From the NCBI GenBank assembly GCA_018644665.1, contig JABGQA010000118.1, positions 62,001 through 126,000 of the forward strand: a stretch of 64,000 nucleotides of DNA, given 5' to 3'. This document shows, in pieces, positions 33,128 through 41,940 of this stretch. This stretch comes from Candidatus Poribacteria bacterium. Its GTDB lineage: Bacteria; Poribacteria; WGA-4E; GCA-2687025. The translations under genes were made by a program, and so were the position numbers. A model generated the notes under the pieces. The model saw only the letters and a list, made by a program, of their open reading frames with translations, ran no database searches and had not been told where the DNA came from. Within the stretch, counting starts at the first letter, position 1; each line of letters opens with the position of its first letter.

Positions 33128-35296
33128 TCAGTGGGCGGCGTGGTCGCGCAGCAGCCGGGCGACCTGAGCGTGACCGTGGTTGTCGGCCGCCGCCACGGGT
33201 AGGGCCCATTCGGGCCCCTCGGGGTTCGGGTCGGCGCCGCGGGTAAGGAGGTACTCGACGATGGCGGCATGGCCGGCTCCGGCCGCCTTTGCGAGCGGGG
33301 TCACACCCTCCTCATCGCTGCAGTTCACGTCGGCCCCCATCCCCTCCACAAGGAACACGACGTGCCGGTGCTGGTCGGCCTCGTCGGCGTATCGTCGCCG
33401 CATGTCGCCCGCGATCCCAAGCAGCGGGCCTTCCGGCTTCGCTCCGTGCTCGCATAGCAGACGGAACACTCTGGGGTACTTCGTGACCGTCCATCGCAGC
33501 TTCCACTCGGACGCGTCCTCGAACCGCGCTCCGTAGCGGATCGCCAGTCGCATGATGTCGCACGCAGTGTCCTCGTCACCGTCGTCGTCCCAGCCGTACG
33601 GGAGGACGTCGTCCGCCTTCGACGGCTGCAAACGTAGGATCTCGGCAATGACGTCGATCCTGTGCTGCGCCGAGTACACCTGCAATTCCATCGTGCCGCC
33701 GTGCGCGTAGAGGAGGCGGATTATGTCGCCATGGCCTCCGTGATGCGCGCCAAACATCGCGTCGCCGGAGGAGTCCACCCAATGCTGCGGCACGGCGCCG
33801 TGGTCGAGTAGCGCTCGGACGATGTCGGTGTGGCCCCTGCCGGCAGCTTCGCGGAGCGAGAGCCCGCCCTGGCAGATCGCCTCCTTGGCGTTGGGGTCGG
33901 CGCCGTGTTCGAGCAGCAGACGCACGACACTCGTGTGCCCGTTCGCGGCCGCCCCCGATAGAGGCCGTCGCCGGCACGTATCCGCAACATTGGCCAGTGA
34001 CGGGTCGACGCGGAGGAGTTCTCGCAAGCGCACTTCGTCCCCGGTGCTCGCGGCTATGAGCGGCGTGTGCTCTGCGCCGTGGGCGAGGAGATGCTCGAGG
34101 ATCTCCAGCTTCAGTTCATTGCGCCAATACCGGTGGAGGCCGAACAGCGCCACGACCGCAGGCGTTCGGCCGTCTCCGTTCAGTGCGTCGACGGGCGCGC
34201 CGTGGTCAACCAGCACGCGGACCAGCTCGAGGCAGTTCGCCGCGGTCGCATGGTGCAGCGGGGTGTTCCCGACGGGATCCACGTGCCGCACCCGCTCGGG
34301 CTTCTCCGCGATAAGCGCGGTCACTCTCGGGATGTTCGCGTCCGCGGCGGCCCGGCAGATATCCCCGTCGTCCACGAGCGTCCCGTAGCGTTCGGCGACT
34401 GCGGCGCGGATCCCCTCGGCGATGGCGCCGTGCCCGCGGTCGCGCAGGACGTCCATCCAGTCGTGGTACGTGTCCTGGTGGTACTGCGCGGCGACCTCGT
34501 ATGGGACTGGGTTCGCGCCCATGTCCAGGAGGAGCCGTACCAACGGCTCGTGACCATTCACGGCCGCGACGTGCAGCGGTGACCACAACTCAGATCCCGG
34601 GTAGGTGAAGCGCTCGTCCCGGTCCGGCCCGTCCTGGATCTCCGGGTGCCGTTGCAGCAACACCGTGGCGCGGGCGGCGTCACCGCGTTTGCACGCCTCA
34701 CGCAGCTCCCGTACTTCCGTGAGACGTTCGTGGAGGTCGGGCATTTCGTCATTCAGACCTTGGTTCGCCAACAGGTGCATCCTTTCCGCGAGCTTTCGAC
34801 GGGCCGAACGGAGGCGATTCTTGACGGAGTGCAACGGGATTCCGAGGAACGCGGCGACCTCTCGCTGAGGGTACCCACGGAGTTCGTGCAGGATGGTCAC
34901 CGCGCGTTCGGGCTCCGGAAGCGCGTTGAGTGCGGCAAACGCTTGCCGCTCCGTCTCTGCTTCGACAAGGCGAGAGCCCGGCAGTGGGGCCGAGTCCACG
35001 ACCGCGTCCGCGAACTCGAGCGGCACGACTCGGAGGCCCTTCCGCCGCAGGAGTCGATCGCAGTGCTTGTACACGACCCGTCGCAGCCACGACGGGAACG
35101 CCTCGGGCGCGCGAATCGCGCTGATGTTCCGGTAGGCGTCCATGAACGCCTCCTGCGTCGCGTCCTGCGCGAGGTGGGCGTCGCCGAGAAGGACGCAGGC
35201 GTACCCGTACGCCATGCCCTGGAACCGACGGGTCAGCTCCCCGAACGACTCGGGGTCCCCGTCACGCGCGCGCCGTGCTATGTCGACAAAGGGCAT
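33128..35296 (-). CDS. ECF-type sigma-70 factor fused to a long ankyrin-repeat domain
   Basis: 722 residues from the ATG with CGGAGGAA six bases upstream. Residues about 10-86 are sigma region 2 (DAHLAQDATQEAFMDAYRN, SWLRRVVYKHCDRLLRRKG). Residues about 115-175 are region 4 with the helix-turn-helix PQREVAAFLGIPLHSVKNRLRSARRKL, quoted in parts: REVAAFLGIP and HSVKNRLRSA. From about 235 to the end are at least eight ankyrin-like repeats, e.g. SPLHVAAVNGHEPLVRLLL, TPLHHATAANCLELVRVLV, RPLSGAAANGHTSVVRLLL and TPLAKAAGAGHAAIVEYLL. ECF factors direct RNA polymerase to special promoters; ankyrin repeats bind proteins, so the tail could be a built-in sensor or anti-sigma docking site. No anti-sigma gene is adjacent. 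Confidence 0.85.
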   Translation of the reverse strand: MPFVDIARRARDGDPESFGELTRRFQGMAYGYACVLLGDAHLAQDATQEAFMDAYRNISAIRAPEAFPSWLRRVVYKHCDRLLRRKGLRVVPLEFADAVVDSAPLPGSRLVEAETERQAFAALNALPEPERAVTILHELRGYPQREVAAFLGIPLHSVKNRLRSARRKLAERMHLLANQGLNDEMPDLHERLTEVRELREACKRGDAARATVLLQRHPEIQDGPDRDERFTYPGSELWSPLHVAAVNGHEPLVRLLLDMGANPVPYEVAAQYHQDTYHDWMDVLRDRGHGAIAEGIRAAVAERYGTLVDDGDICRAAADANIPRVTALIAEKPERVRHVDPVGNTPLHHATAANCLELVRVLVDHGAPVDALNGDGRTPAVVALFGLHRYWRNELKLEILEHLLAHGAEHTPLIAASTGDEVRLRELLRVDPSLANVADTCRRRPLSGAAANGHTSVVRLLLEHGADPNAKEAICQGGLSLREAAGRGHTDIVRALLDHGAVPQHWVDSSGDAMFGAHHGGHGDIIRLLYAHGGTMELQVYSAQHRIDVIAEILRLQPSKADDVLPYGWDDDGDEDTACDIMRLAIRYGARFEDASEWKLRWTVTKYPRVFRLLCEHGAKPEGPLLGIAGDMRRRYADEADQHRHVVFLVEGMGADVNCSDEEGVTPLAKAAGAGHAAIVEYLLTRGADPNPEGPEWALPVAAADNHGHAQVARLLRDHAAH

Positions 35297-35787
35297 CGAG
35301 TTCCTCCGTACCACTAGAGACCCGGTTGGGCCGATTGCGGAGTACGGCGATTACTGCGCCGGCTGTGCGACGGGCCGGCCTACGGCGTCCACTCCCGCAC
35401 GGATGGCGCGTGACGGCCGATCCCGTGGCGAATCCCCGACGGCAAGGGGCCTGACGCGGCTGTTCACAGAGCGCGATGATGGCCGTGGGCCGCGGTGCGC
35501 CGGTACGTAACGACCGACAGGGGCGAGCCGCCCGAGGCGAATCTCCCGAACCCAACGGGACGGCGGGAACGTTGCCATGGAAGGTGGTGGCCGCGACCAG
35601 GCGTCCCGGGCTCGCGGAAAGCCGTCAACGCCCGGTCAACAGCGACCTCGGGAGCATTCCGATCTTGACATTTCCCGGCCTCCCCGATACGGTAACAAGG
35701 TGTGTTCGTAAGACGGGCCCGCCTTCCCAAGCGGCGTGCAACGCGGCTAGCAACCTACGACGTAGGCAAGCACAGGGAACCCCATAG
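35297..35787. other. Non-coding gap between sigma-ankyrin gene and secD
   Basis: 491 bases without a convincing gene on either strand: the open frames present have no ribosome site or family resemblance. It holds the secD promoter (35665-35693). No clear promoter for the sigma factor is visible on the minus strand. Confidence 0.5.
35665..35693 (+). promoter_or_regulatory. Promoter of secD-secF
   Basis: A perfect TTGACA (35665-35670), a 17-base spacer and TACGGT (35688-35693), which keeps the first two and the last base of the -10 consensus. The leader would be about 90 bases. Confidence 0.5.
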
Positions 35788-37764
35788 ATGGAACGCGTAC
35801 GCTGGTGGCGCATCGGCGTAATACTGTTTGTGCTGCTGCTGTCGGTAGTCAATATCGCGCCAACGCTGCCGTCCTTCTACGAGACCATGTTCGGCTACCT
35901 CGAACGCAGCCTGCAGGAACCCGAAGGGCTTGCGGCTCCGGTCATCCTCGACGAGGGGTTGGAGTTCCGATTCGGAGCCGTCGCTGACGGGTCTTCCGAC
36001 GATCTCAAGCGCGCCTACCGATCCGCCGTGACAACCCTACGCATTCGCGCCAAGGCGATCGGCCTCGAAGAAGTCGCCCTGAACAGCGCCGCGGCGCCGA
36101 TCGAAGACGCCACGCGCGTCGACGACACGATCCTGATGGCGTATACGGACCCGAGAACACGACCGGCGCAGTCGGTGATCGACGACCTGCACCTCTACGG
36201 CAAGATCCCAACATCGCTCGGATGGCTGTTCCCACAGCAGCGTATTCAGCTAGGTCTGGACCTGAAGGGCGGCGTTTACCTCGTTCTCGAACTCGACCTC
36301 GAAGAGGCGCAGGGACAACTCCTCGCTGAGCTGCAGACGAACATCCGCACGGACCTACGCGAGCGCTACAGCGTGAACTGCCGCGAGGTCCGACTCGACG
36401 GTTCCACGCTCACCGCGGTCATCAAGCCCAACTCCGATTGGGGCATGCCCGGCGACACACGCAAAGTTGACACCGAGGAATACTTCGCCGGCGTTGAGAA
36501 CCTGACGATCGAGCCGGTGAACGGCGGGAACCCGGGCGCCGACGGCCTGGCCCAATACCGACTTACGCTCGATCCGACGCAGCTCAAGCACCAGGAAGAC
36601 CAGGCGCTCACGCAGGTGCTCGAGGTCCTCCGCAACCGCATCGACGCCTTCGGCGTGTCCGAACCGGATATCCGGCGAGACCCGAGCCGACCCCGCATCA
36701 TCGTGCAGCTGCCGGGTGCCGAGGACTCCTCCACCGCCGTGAACGTCGTCCGCACGATGGGGCGCCTCGAGTTCCGCATGGTCCAGATGGATGCGAGCGG
36801 TCAGCGGTGGTACGGCGCGAACGACCCGCCCGGCCTGGATGACCTGCCTTCGGACGCGGAGTTGCTCTTCGACGAAGACGGCGTCTGGTTCGTGATCGAC
36901 CGGCAGCCCGTCGTGACCGGCGGAGAGATCAACAGAGCCGGGACGTCCACATATCTCGCGGACATCGTCGTTACGTTGCGCTTCAACGCCAACGGTCGTC
37001 GCGCCTTCGGGCAGGCGACGTCGGAGCACACGAACGAACTCATGGCGATTGTCCTGGACGACCGAGTCATCTCCGCGCCGAACATCGAGCAGCCGATCCT
37101 GACGGGTAACGCCATCATCCGAGGCGGCTTCACGCAAGAGGACGCGTCGGACCTGGCGCGCGTGCTGCGCGCCGGAGCGTTCCCGGTAGGCGTGAAAATC
37201 GCCGAGGAACGCACGGTAGGCCCAAGCCTGGGTCGAGAGGCGATCGTCCGCGGCGCTCGGGCGGCGGGTATTGGACTGTCTATCGTACTCGTCTTCCTGT
37301 TGATCTACTACAGCACGTGCGGCTTCTTCTCGGCGTTCGCGCTGCTCGTGAACGGCGTCGTGATACTGGCGGCGTTGGCGCTGCTGGGGGCGACTCTCAC
37401 GCTGCCCGGGCTCGCGGGTCTCGTGCTCACCATCGGTATGGCGGTGGATGCGAACGTGCTCATCAACGAGCGCATCAAGGAAGAGCTGCGGACCGGCAAG
37501 ACCGTCGCGAGCGCGATCACGGCGGGATACGGCCGCGTGTTCTGGACCATCTTCGACGCGAACCTCACGACGTTCCTGACAGCGCTCGTGCTGTACATGT
37601 TCGGCACGGGGGCCATCAAGGGCTTCGGCGTCACGCTCATGATCGGCATCGTCGCGAGTATGTTCACGGCGCTATTTGTGGCGCGCACGTTCTACCGCAT
37701 ATTCGAGAGCAGGGGCCGCACCCGGCTGCCCATCTACCCGATATTCAGCGGCCGCCAGAGCTGA
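35788..37764 (+). CDS. secD: Protein translocase subunit SecD
   Basis: 658 residues. SecD with SecF uses the proton gradient to pull secreted proteins across the inner membrane after SecYEG. One N-terminal membrane helix (VILFVLLLSVVNIAPTL), a large periplasmic region and five C-terminal helices are visible. Family motifs: LGLDLKGGVYLVLE near residue 152, LRNRIDAFGVSEPDI near 282, and GMAVDANVLINERIKEEL in the membrane part with the functional Asp. The early periplasmic part, between residues 45 and 130, contains an extra domain-like segment before the GLDLKGG motif. AGGGAA precedes the ATG. Confidence 0.95.
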   Translation: MERVRWWRIGVILFVLLLSVVNIAPTLPSFYETMFGYLERSLQEPEGLAAPVILDEGLEFRFGAVADGSSDDLKRAYRSAVTTLRIRAKAIGLEEVALNSAAAPIEDATRVDDTILMAYTDPRTRPAQSVIDDLHLYGKIPTSLGWLFPQQRIQLGLDLKGGVYLVLELDLEEAQGQLLAELQTNIRTDLRERYSVNCREVRLDGSTLTAVIKPNSDWGMPGDTRKVDTEEYFAGVENLTIEPVNGGNPGADGLAQYRLTLDPTQLKHQEDQALTQVLEVLRNRIDAFGVSEPDIRRDPSRPRIIVQLPGAEDSSTAVNVVRTMGRLEFRMVQMDASGQRWYGANDPPGLDDLPSDAELLFDEDGVWFVIDRQPVVTGGEINRAGTSTYLADIVVTLRFNANGRRAFGQATSEHTNELMAIVLDDRVISAPNIEQPILTGNAIIRGGFTQEDASDLARVLRAGAFPVGVKIAEERTVGPSLGREAIVRGARAAGIGLSIVLVFLLIYYSTCGFFSAFALLVNGVVILAALALLGATLTLPGLAGLVLTIGMAVDANVLINERIKEELRTGKTVASAITAGYGRVFWTIFDANLTTFLTALVLYMFGTGAIKGFGVTLMIGIVASMFTALFVARTFYRIFESRGRTRLPIYPIFSGRQS

Positions 37765-37809
37765 CGCCACGGCCGGCGATAGCGTTGACCGATCCGGAAG
37801 GCTGAGACA

Positions 37810-38679
37810 TTGGACAACCCGATCAACTTCCTCGGCGTGCGGCGGATTTGCTTCGTCATATCCGCTGCGCTGATCCTCGGCGGCATCGGCTCGCTGGTCG
37901 CGAAGCAGGGGCCGAACCTCGGTATCGACTTCCGCGGCGGCGTACACATCGTCGCGAAGTTCTCCGAACCCGTGAGCGTGGCTGCGGCCAACGCGACGCT
38001 GGAAGCCGCTGGCGTCCCAGGTGCGAAGATCGTGACGTCGTCCGGCAATATCCTACTCATCGACACCGTCGTGCATGAGGCCGGCATTGGCCAGAAGATC
38101 GTCGCCGCCCTACGCGTCGGCCACCCGCTAGCGGACTCCGAGATCAACGAGGTCGGCGCGAATGTGGGCCAGGACCTGCAGGTCGCCGGAATTCTGATGA
38201 TCGTCGTGTCGCTCGGGCTGATCCTGATTTACGTCTCGCTACGCTTCCAATGGCGGTTCGCTGTTGGCGCGGTCGTCGCTCTGATCCACGATGTGCTGAT
38301 CACGCTTGGGGTGTTCAGCGTGATGAACATCGAGATCAACCTGCCGACACTCGCGGCGTTCCTGACGGTGGTCGGCTACTCGATCAACGACACGATCGTC
38401 GTGTTCGACCGCATCCGCGAGAACCAGCGCCTGCTGCGCGGCATGCGCTTCACGGACCTCATCAACTCCAGCATCACGCAGATGCTCGGGCGCACGCTGC
38501 TGACGTCGCTGACGACGCTCGTCGTCGTCGCGCTGATCTTCTGGCAGTCCGTTGCCGGCGAGTTGAGGACGTTCTCCCTAGCGCTGATCTTCGGGATCAT
38601 CGTCGGGACGTACTCCTCGATCTACATCGCCAGCCCGGTTGTGATGATGTTCCGGCAGCGCGTCACTGCGGGCGACTGA
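37810..38679 (+). CDS. secF: Protein translocase subunit SecF
   Basis: 289 residues from a TTG 45 bases after secD. Partner of SecD in the SecDF complex. The N-terminal helix is followed by the short periplasmic domain opening with GIDFRGGVHIV, and by the membrane motif VGYSINDTIVVFDRIREN near residues 195-212, with its Asp/Arg pair. The six expected hydrophobic segments are present. The protein is near normal SecF length. A GC-rich inverted repeat follows. Confidence 0.95.
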   Translation: MDNPINFLGVRRICFVISAALILGGIGSLVAKQGPNLGIDFRGGVHIVAKFSEPVSVAAANATLEAAGVPGAKIVTSSGNILLIDTVVHEAGIGQKIVAALRVGHPLADSEINEVGANVGQDLQVAGILMIVVSLGLILIYVSLRFQWRFAVGAVVALIHDVLITLGVFSVMNIEINLPTLAAFLTVVGYSINDTIVVFDRIRENQRLLRGMRFTDLINSSITQMLGRTLLTSLTTLVVVALIFWQSVAGELRTFSLALIFGIIVGTYSSIYIASPVVMMFRQRVTAGD

Positions 38680-38758
38680 TCCGGCCTGTACACCGCGCCC
38701 ACATTCCCTGTGTGATGCTGCCACGCGGCTTCCGCGCGTATTCCGGTGTGCGTGCGGT

Positions 38759-38791
38759 GGGCGGCCAACAGACCCGTCGGCATGGCCGCCC
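38759..38791. terminator. Hairpin between convergent secF and LamG genes
   Basis: GGGCGGCC (38759-38766) and GGCCGCCC (38784-38791), an eight-base stem with a 17-base loop, in the 130-base convergent gap. No U-tract; modest support. Confidence 0.4.
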
Positions 38792-38809
38792 GTCGCTTGA
38801 TGCGCCGCG

Positions 38810-39562
38810 TCAGCGCCTGTCCTTGATGCCCGCCCAAGTCGTAGCGACCTTGCCCTTCGCATCGACCGGCAGGAGGCCCAGCGCCCCGCCGAGCCCCTGG
38901 CTCATGAGGACCTCGAGGTCCTCGGGCTCCAGCGCGACGTGCCAGATCGACACATCGTCTATCAACCCAGCGAACCAGTTGCCCGTAGCATCCCAGACGC
39001 CGCATCCGCCGATGTTGACGGTGAAGTTGGAGGCCCCGCGGTTAGCGGCCCCTCCAGCGACGACCTCGTCCGTGTCGACGTAGACGGCTGTCTTGTCCGG
39101 GCTCGCTACGGCGGCGACGAAGTGCCACTGGTCCTGGTCGTGCCCGTACGGGATGGACGCGGCTCCGTTTGGCGTCCAGAGGTTGATCGTGCCCGCGTCG
39201 ATGAATCCGAACTCAGGTGAGTCGTTCTGGCCAACCAGCCCGATGCGGCTGCCCGCCATGTCGATCGGCTTCACCCACGCTGTGATGGTGAAATCGGACA
39301 GGTTGTCGAGAAGCTTCTGTCCGGTCTCGACACAGGCGTCTGTGCCGTTGAACGCCAGTGCCTTCCCGAACGCGCCATCGTCTGTCCACGTCGCGTTGAC
39401 GAGCGTCCCGTCGTTGCCGAGGCCGGACAGATCGACGGTGGTGTCGCCGGCTCCATCGTCGAAAAGCCAGACGCCAACGGCGTCGGCTCCGTCGATCGCG
39501 GCGTCCGCCGCGTGAAGGAAGAGAACTGACACTGCGACGCCAAGCCGGTAGCGTGTTGCCAT
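38810..39562 (-). CDS. Secreted LamG-domain (concanavalin A-like) protein with C-terminal TTWA tail
   Basis: 250 residues; the ATG at 39562 has AGGGGA six bases upstream. A signal peptide (LGVAVSVLFLHAADA) is followed by a LamG/concanavalin A-like domain: VGVWLFDDGAGDTTVDLSG, GNDGTLVNATW, FTITAWVKP, YGHDQDQWHFVAAV and FAGLIDDVSIWHVALEPEDL are its canonical strands, listed separately. Such domains bind sugars. The very end is GKVATTWAGIKDRR, matching the tail of the two CBM-like proteins at 30.5-32 kb although the folds are unrelated. It has its own promoter 70 bases upstream. Confidence 0.8.
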   Translation of the reverse strand: MATRYRLGVAVSVLFLHAADAAIDGADAVGVWLFDDGAGDTTVDLSGLGNDGTLVNATWTDDGAFGKALAFNGTDACVETGQKLLDNLSDFTITAWVKPIDMAGSRIGLVGQNDSPEFGFIDAGTINLWTPNGAASIPYGHDQDQWHFVAAVASPDKTAVYVDTDEVVAGGAANRGASNFTVNIGGCGVWDATGNWFAGLIDDVSIWHVALEPEDLEVLMSQGLGGALGLLPVDAKGKVATTWAGIKDRR

Positions 39563-39633
39563 GCGGGATCCCCTATCCCAGATGTTCCCTACGGCGCGGG
39601 TGCGCCTTGTAGGTGGTCTGTGCCTCCGATACC

Positions 39634-39663
39634 AGTATGGGGCACTGCCGTGAGTGCGGGCAA
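39634..39663 (-). promoter_or_regulatory. Promoter of the LamG protein gene
   Basis: Minus strand: TTGCCC (39663-39658), 18-base spacer, CATACT (39639-39634). The leader is about 65 bases. The remainder of the gap up to 39930 holds the terminator below and no gene. Confidence 0.4.
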
Positions 39664-39897
39664 ACCGCCTGGACGCAACGCTTGGGCATGACGCGGGATG
39701 GGTGGTACAGGCCGCGCGGCCTCCCGTCGCGGAGTGCGTGCCGGCAGATAAGGCCCCGTCGCGCGCTGCCTGAACCACCTCCGGCGAGCCCGAGCGGCCC
39801 CGGTGATGCATTGGGCCGCTAAGTCAGGCCCCGGGCCGGCGTGACTCTGGCGGGCATGGGCGGTCACCGGTGAGCGTTGCCGGCTGGTCGGGCGCAC

Positions 39898-39930
39898 GGC
39901 TCCGCGTCCGTGCGTACGGCCGCGGAAGCC
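39898..39930 (-). terminator. Hairpin directly after the DUF6785-like gene
   Basis: GGCTCCGCG (39898-39906) pairs with CGCGGAAGCC (39921-39930) with one bulged base; inside it CCGT and ACGG form a nested stem. It abuts the stop codon of the minus-strand gene ending at 39931. Confidence 0.45.
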
Positions 39931-41850
39931 CTACAGGAAGTCTTGGATGCACCGGACCACGCTCGCCACGCCGTGAGCGAGCACGTCGCCCATGATGAGC
40001 CCCATGAACCACGGGAACGCCCCCCGATAGGCTCGGAATCCGCCTGACCTGAGCAGCGCCGTCTTCACCAGCCAGCCGGTGAAGAACGAACTCCAGTAGA
40101 CGTGCATTCCCCACGAATTGGCGGCCATATATCCAGCGGGGTGCAACGACCACCACGCGTAGCGGAACCGACCGGCCGCCAACCCAAGGGATGTCACGAA
40201 CCCGCACACGATGGCCGTGATTCCGGGCGCGCTTGGGCCGGATGGGGTGGTGATGTACCCGGCGAGGTTCTGGTACGCCCAGTACGATTGGCTGCCGATG
40301 TAGTGCTGCGTCCGGTCGCCGATGCGCATGGCGTTGAAGCTCTTGTCGTGATAGAGCATCAGCGTCAGGGGCACGGCCAGGAGGATGGCGAGGACGATCG
40401 CGGCGTACATCGCCTTCGCCAGCCGGCGGGCGTCGAAGCGTGCAGCGTCCGCCATCTTCATGCCCTCCAACTGGGCGGGCATGACGCCCATCGTACCCTT
40501 GGCGAAGTACGACCAGCGTAGGGAGGCGATGGTCGTGAGACTGCGGCGCGAGAACGACGCCGTGCCGCCGACCGTGTACATCAGCTCGCTGACGATGAGG
40601 GGACTGAGCAGGATGCCCAACCCCGTCTCCACGCGGACGCGGCCCATGACGAACGCGACCGCCATGTAGACGGCGACGAACGCCACGGCGACAAATGGCG
40701 ACATCCCCGCCGCCGCGCACCACACGCAGGCGAAGCCCAACCCAACGACCATGCCGATGAGCGGCCATCTGTACTCGCCGCCGTCTGTCGCGGAGAGCCA
40801 GACGCGCCGCCAGTGGCCGCGCCCGGTCCACGTCACGATCGCGAACATGCCGAGGAGCGCGCCCATCCCCTGGTAGAACAGCGCCGGAAACACAGGTGAG
40901 TAGACGCTCGGAGGCCCGGACGCCCCCGTGCGCACGACGGCGACGACGTTCTCGGCGCGCGTGATGAAGTGGAACACCCAGCAACTAAGGGAGATGTCTA
41001 TCGGCACGATGAATGCGACGCCGACCAACCACGGGATCACGTCCCATTGGAGGGAGCCGACGCCGCTCCACGGCGATACAGTCGGCTGATTCCATATCAT
41101 GAGCTGTCGTAACGGCACCGCGGGGATCGACGGCACTATCCCGTGGCCGATGTTCACGAGGCCGACGGCGACGGGGATCGCCGCGCCGATCCAGAAGCGG
41201 GGCGCGCGCAGTAGCGGCCGCGGGGTCGCGTCGTCGGTGAGTTGCAGGGCGATGGTCGTCAGCGGGAATGTCAGGCGCTCGCGCCGTATCCACTGCCGGC
41301 TGACGATGGCGTTCGCGCACAGCATGACAAAGAAGAGCGCGAGCAGGTACACCGACCACGCGACAAGCGGCCTCCCCCAGGTCCCCCAGGCGACGGCCGA
41401 CCCCTCTCGATCCGCAAACTCGACCGACGGGCCGGCAGCCGGAAAGAGCCAAGGACGCAGGTAATGGTGGAACAGCGCCGACCACTCGTTCTCGGGAGTG
41501 GCGTTGTAGTGCACCGACGCCATGTGCGGGAGCATGAAGCCCACGACCTCGTGGGACGGGATCGTCCCCGCGGCAACGAGCATTGCGTAGATCGTGAGCA
41601 ACTCGCCGCGCCGGAGACTTCCGCGCGACGCCAGGCGACGCAAGATAGGCGCGCCGACAAGCATCCACGCTAGCAGGAGGTACAGCGGGGCGGGAGCCGG
41701 CGCGCCCGAGCCCACGGATCCGGCCGACAGCCCGATCTCCACGAACAGCGACAGCGCGGCGAGCAGGCAGACGGCCCCCAGGCCGATGACGATCGCGCGC
41801 GCCGTGACGGGCCGCGCGTCGGGCGCGCGCAGACGTGAACGTGGCTCCAT
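39931..41850 (-). CDS. Polytopic membrane protein of the DUF6785 (OPT-like) type
   Basis: About 639 residues from ATG 41850; a GTG at 41907 would add 19 residues, and neither start has a good ribosome site. About 12-14 hydrophobic segments cover the chain. Characteristic blocks are a short loop SHEVVGFMLPHMASVHYNA (written without the rest), ENEWSALFHHYLRPWLFP, VETGLGILLSPLI and KGTMGVMPAQLEGMKMADA. I recognise the pattern from large uncharacterised membrane proteins (DUF6785/6784) of Planctomycetes, Armatimonadetes and Poribacteria, often near sugar genes. They are remotely like oligopeptide transporters, but no substrate is known. It lies 91 bases downstream of the giant outer-membrane gene. 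Confidence 0.65.
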   Translation of the reverse strand: MEPRSRLRAPDARPVTARAIVIGLGAVCLLAALSLFVEIGLSAGSVGSGAPAPAPLYLLLAWMLVGAPILRRLASRGSLRRGELLTIYAMLVAAGTIPSHEVVGFMLPHMASVHYNATPENEWSALFHHYLRPWLFPAAGPSVEFADREGSAVAWGTWGRPLVAWSVYLLALFFVMLCANAIVSRQWIRRERLTFPLTTIALQLTDDATPRPLLRAPRFWIGAAIPVAVGLVNIGHGIVPSIPAVPLRQLMIWNQPTVSPWSGVGSLQWDVIPWLVGVAFIVPIDISLSCWVFHFITRAENVVAVVRTGASGPPSVYSPVFPALFYQGMGALLGMFAIVTWTGRGHWRRVWLSATDGGEYRWPLIGMVVGLGFACVWCAAAGMSPFVAVAFVAVYMAVAFVMGRVRVETGLGILLSPLIVSELMYTVGGTASFSRRSLTTIASLRWSYFAKGTMGVMPAQLEGMKMADAARFDARRLAKAMYAAIVLAILLAVPLTLMLYHDKSFNAMRIGDRTQHYIGSQSYWAYQNLAGYITTPSGPSAPGITAIVCGFVTSLGLAAGRFRYAWWSLHPAGYMAANSWGMHVYWSSFFTGWLVKTALLRSGGFRAYRGAFPWFMGLIMGDVLAHGVASVVRCIQDFL

Positions 41851-41940
41851 GGGTAGCTGCAGGTTGGGTTGTGGGGTGTTCGCCGGGGGTTGGGAGCAGC
41901 ATACCACCCTCGGCGGACATCAGCACCGCGCCTGAGGCGG

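Noticed and set aside
35315..35787. Possible tRNA or small RNA in the gap before secD
   Set aside because: Several short stems can be drawn, but no TTCGANTC arm or acceptor pairing is present, so no RNA gene is claimed.
38810..39811. Longer frame of the LamG protein to 39811
   Set aside because: It would place 83 Arg/Pro-rich residues before a proper signal peptide and include the promoter; 39562 is used.
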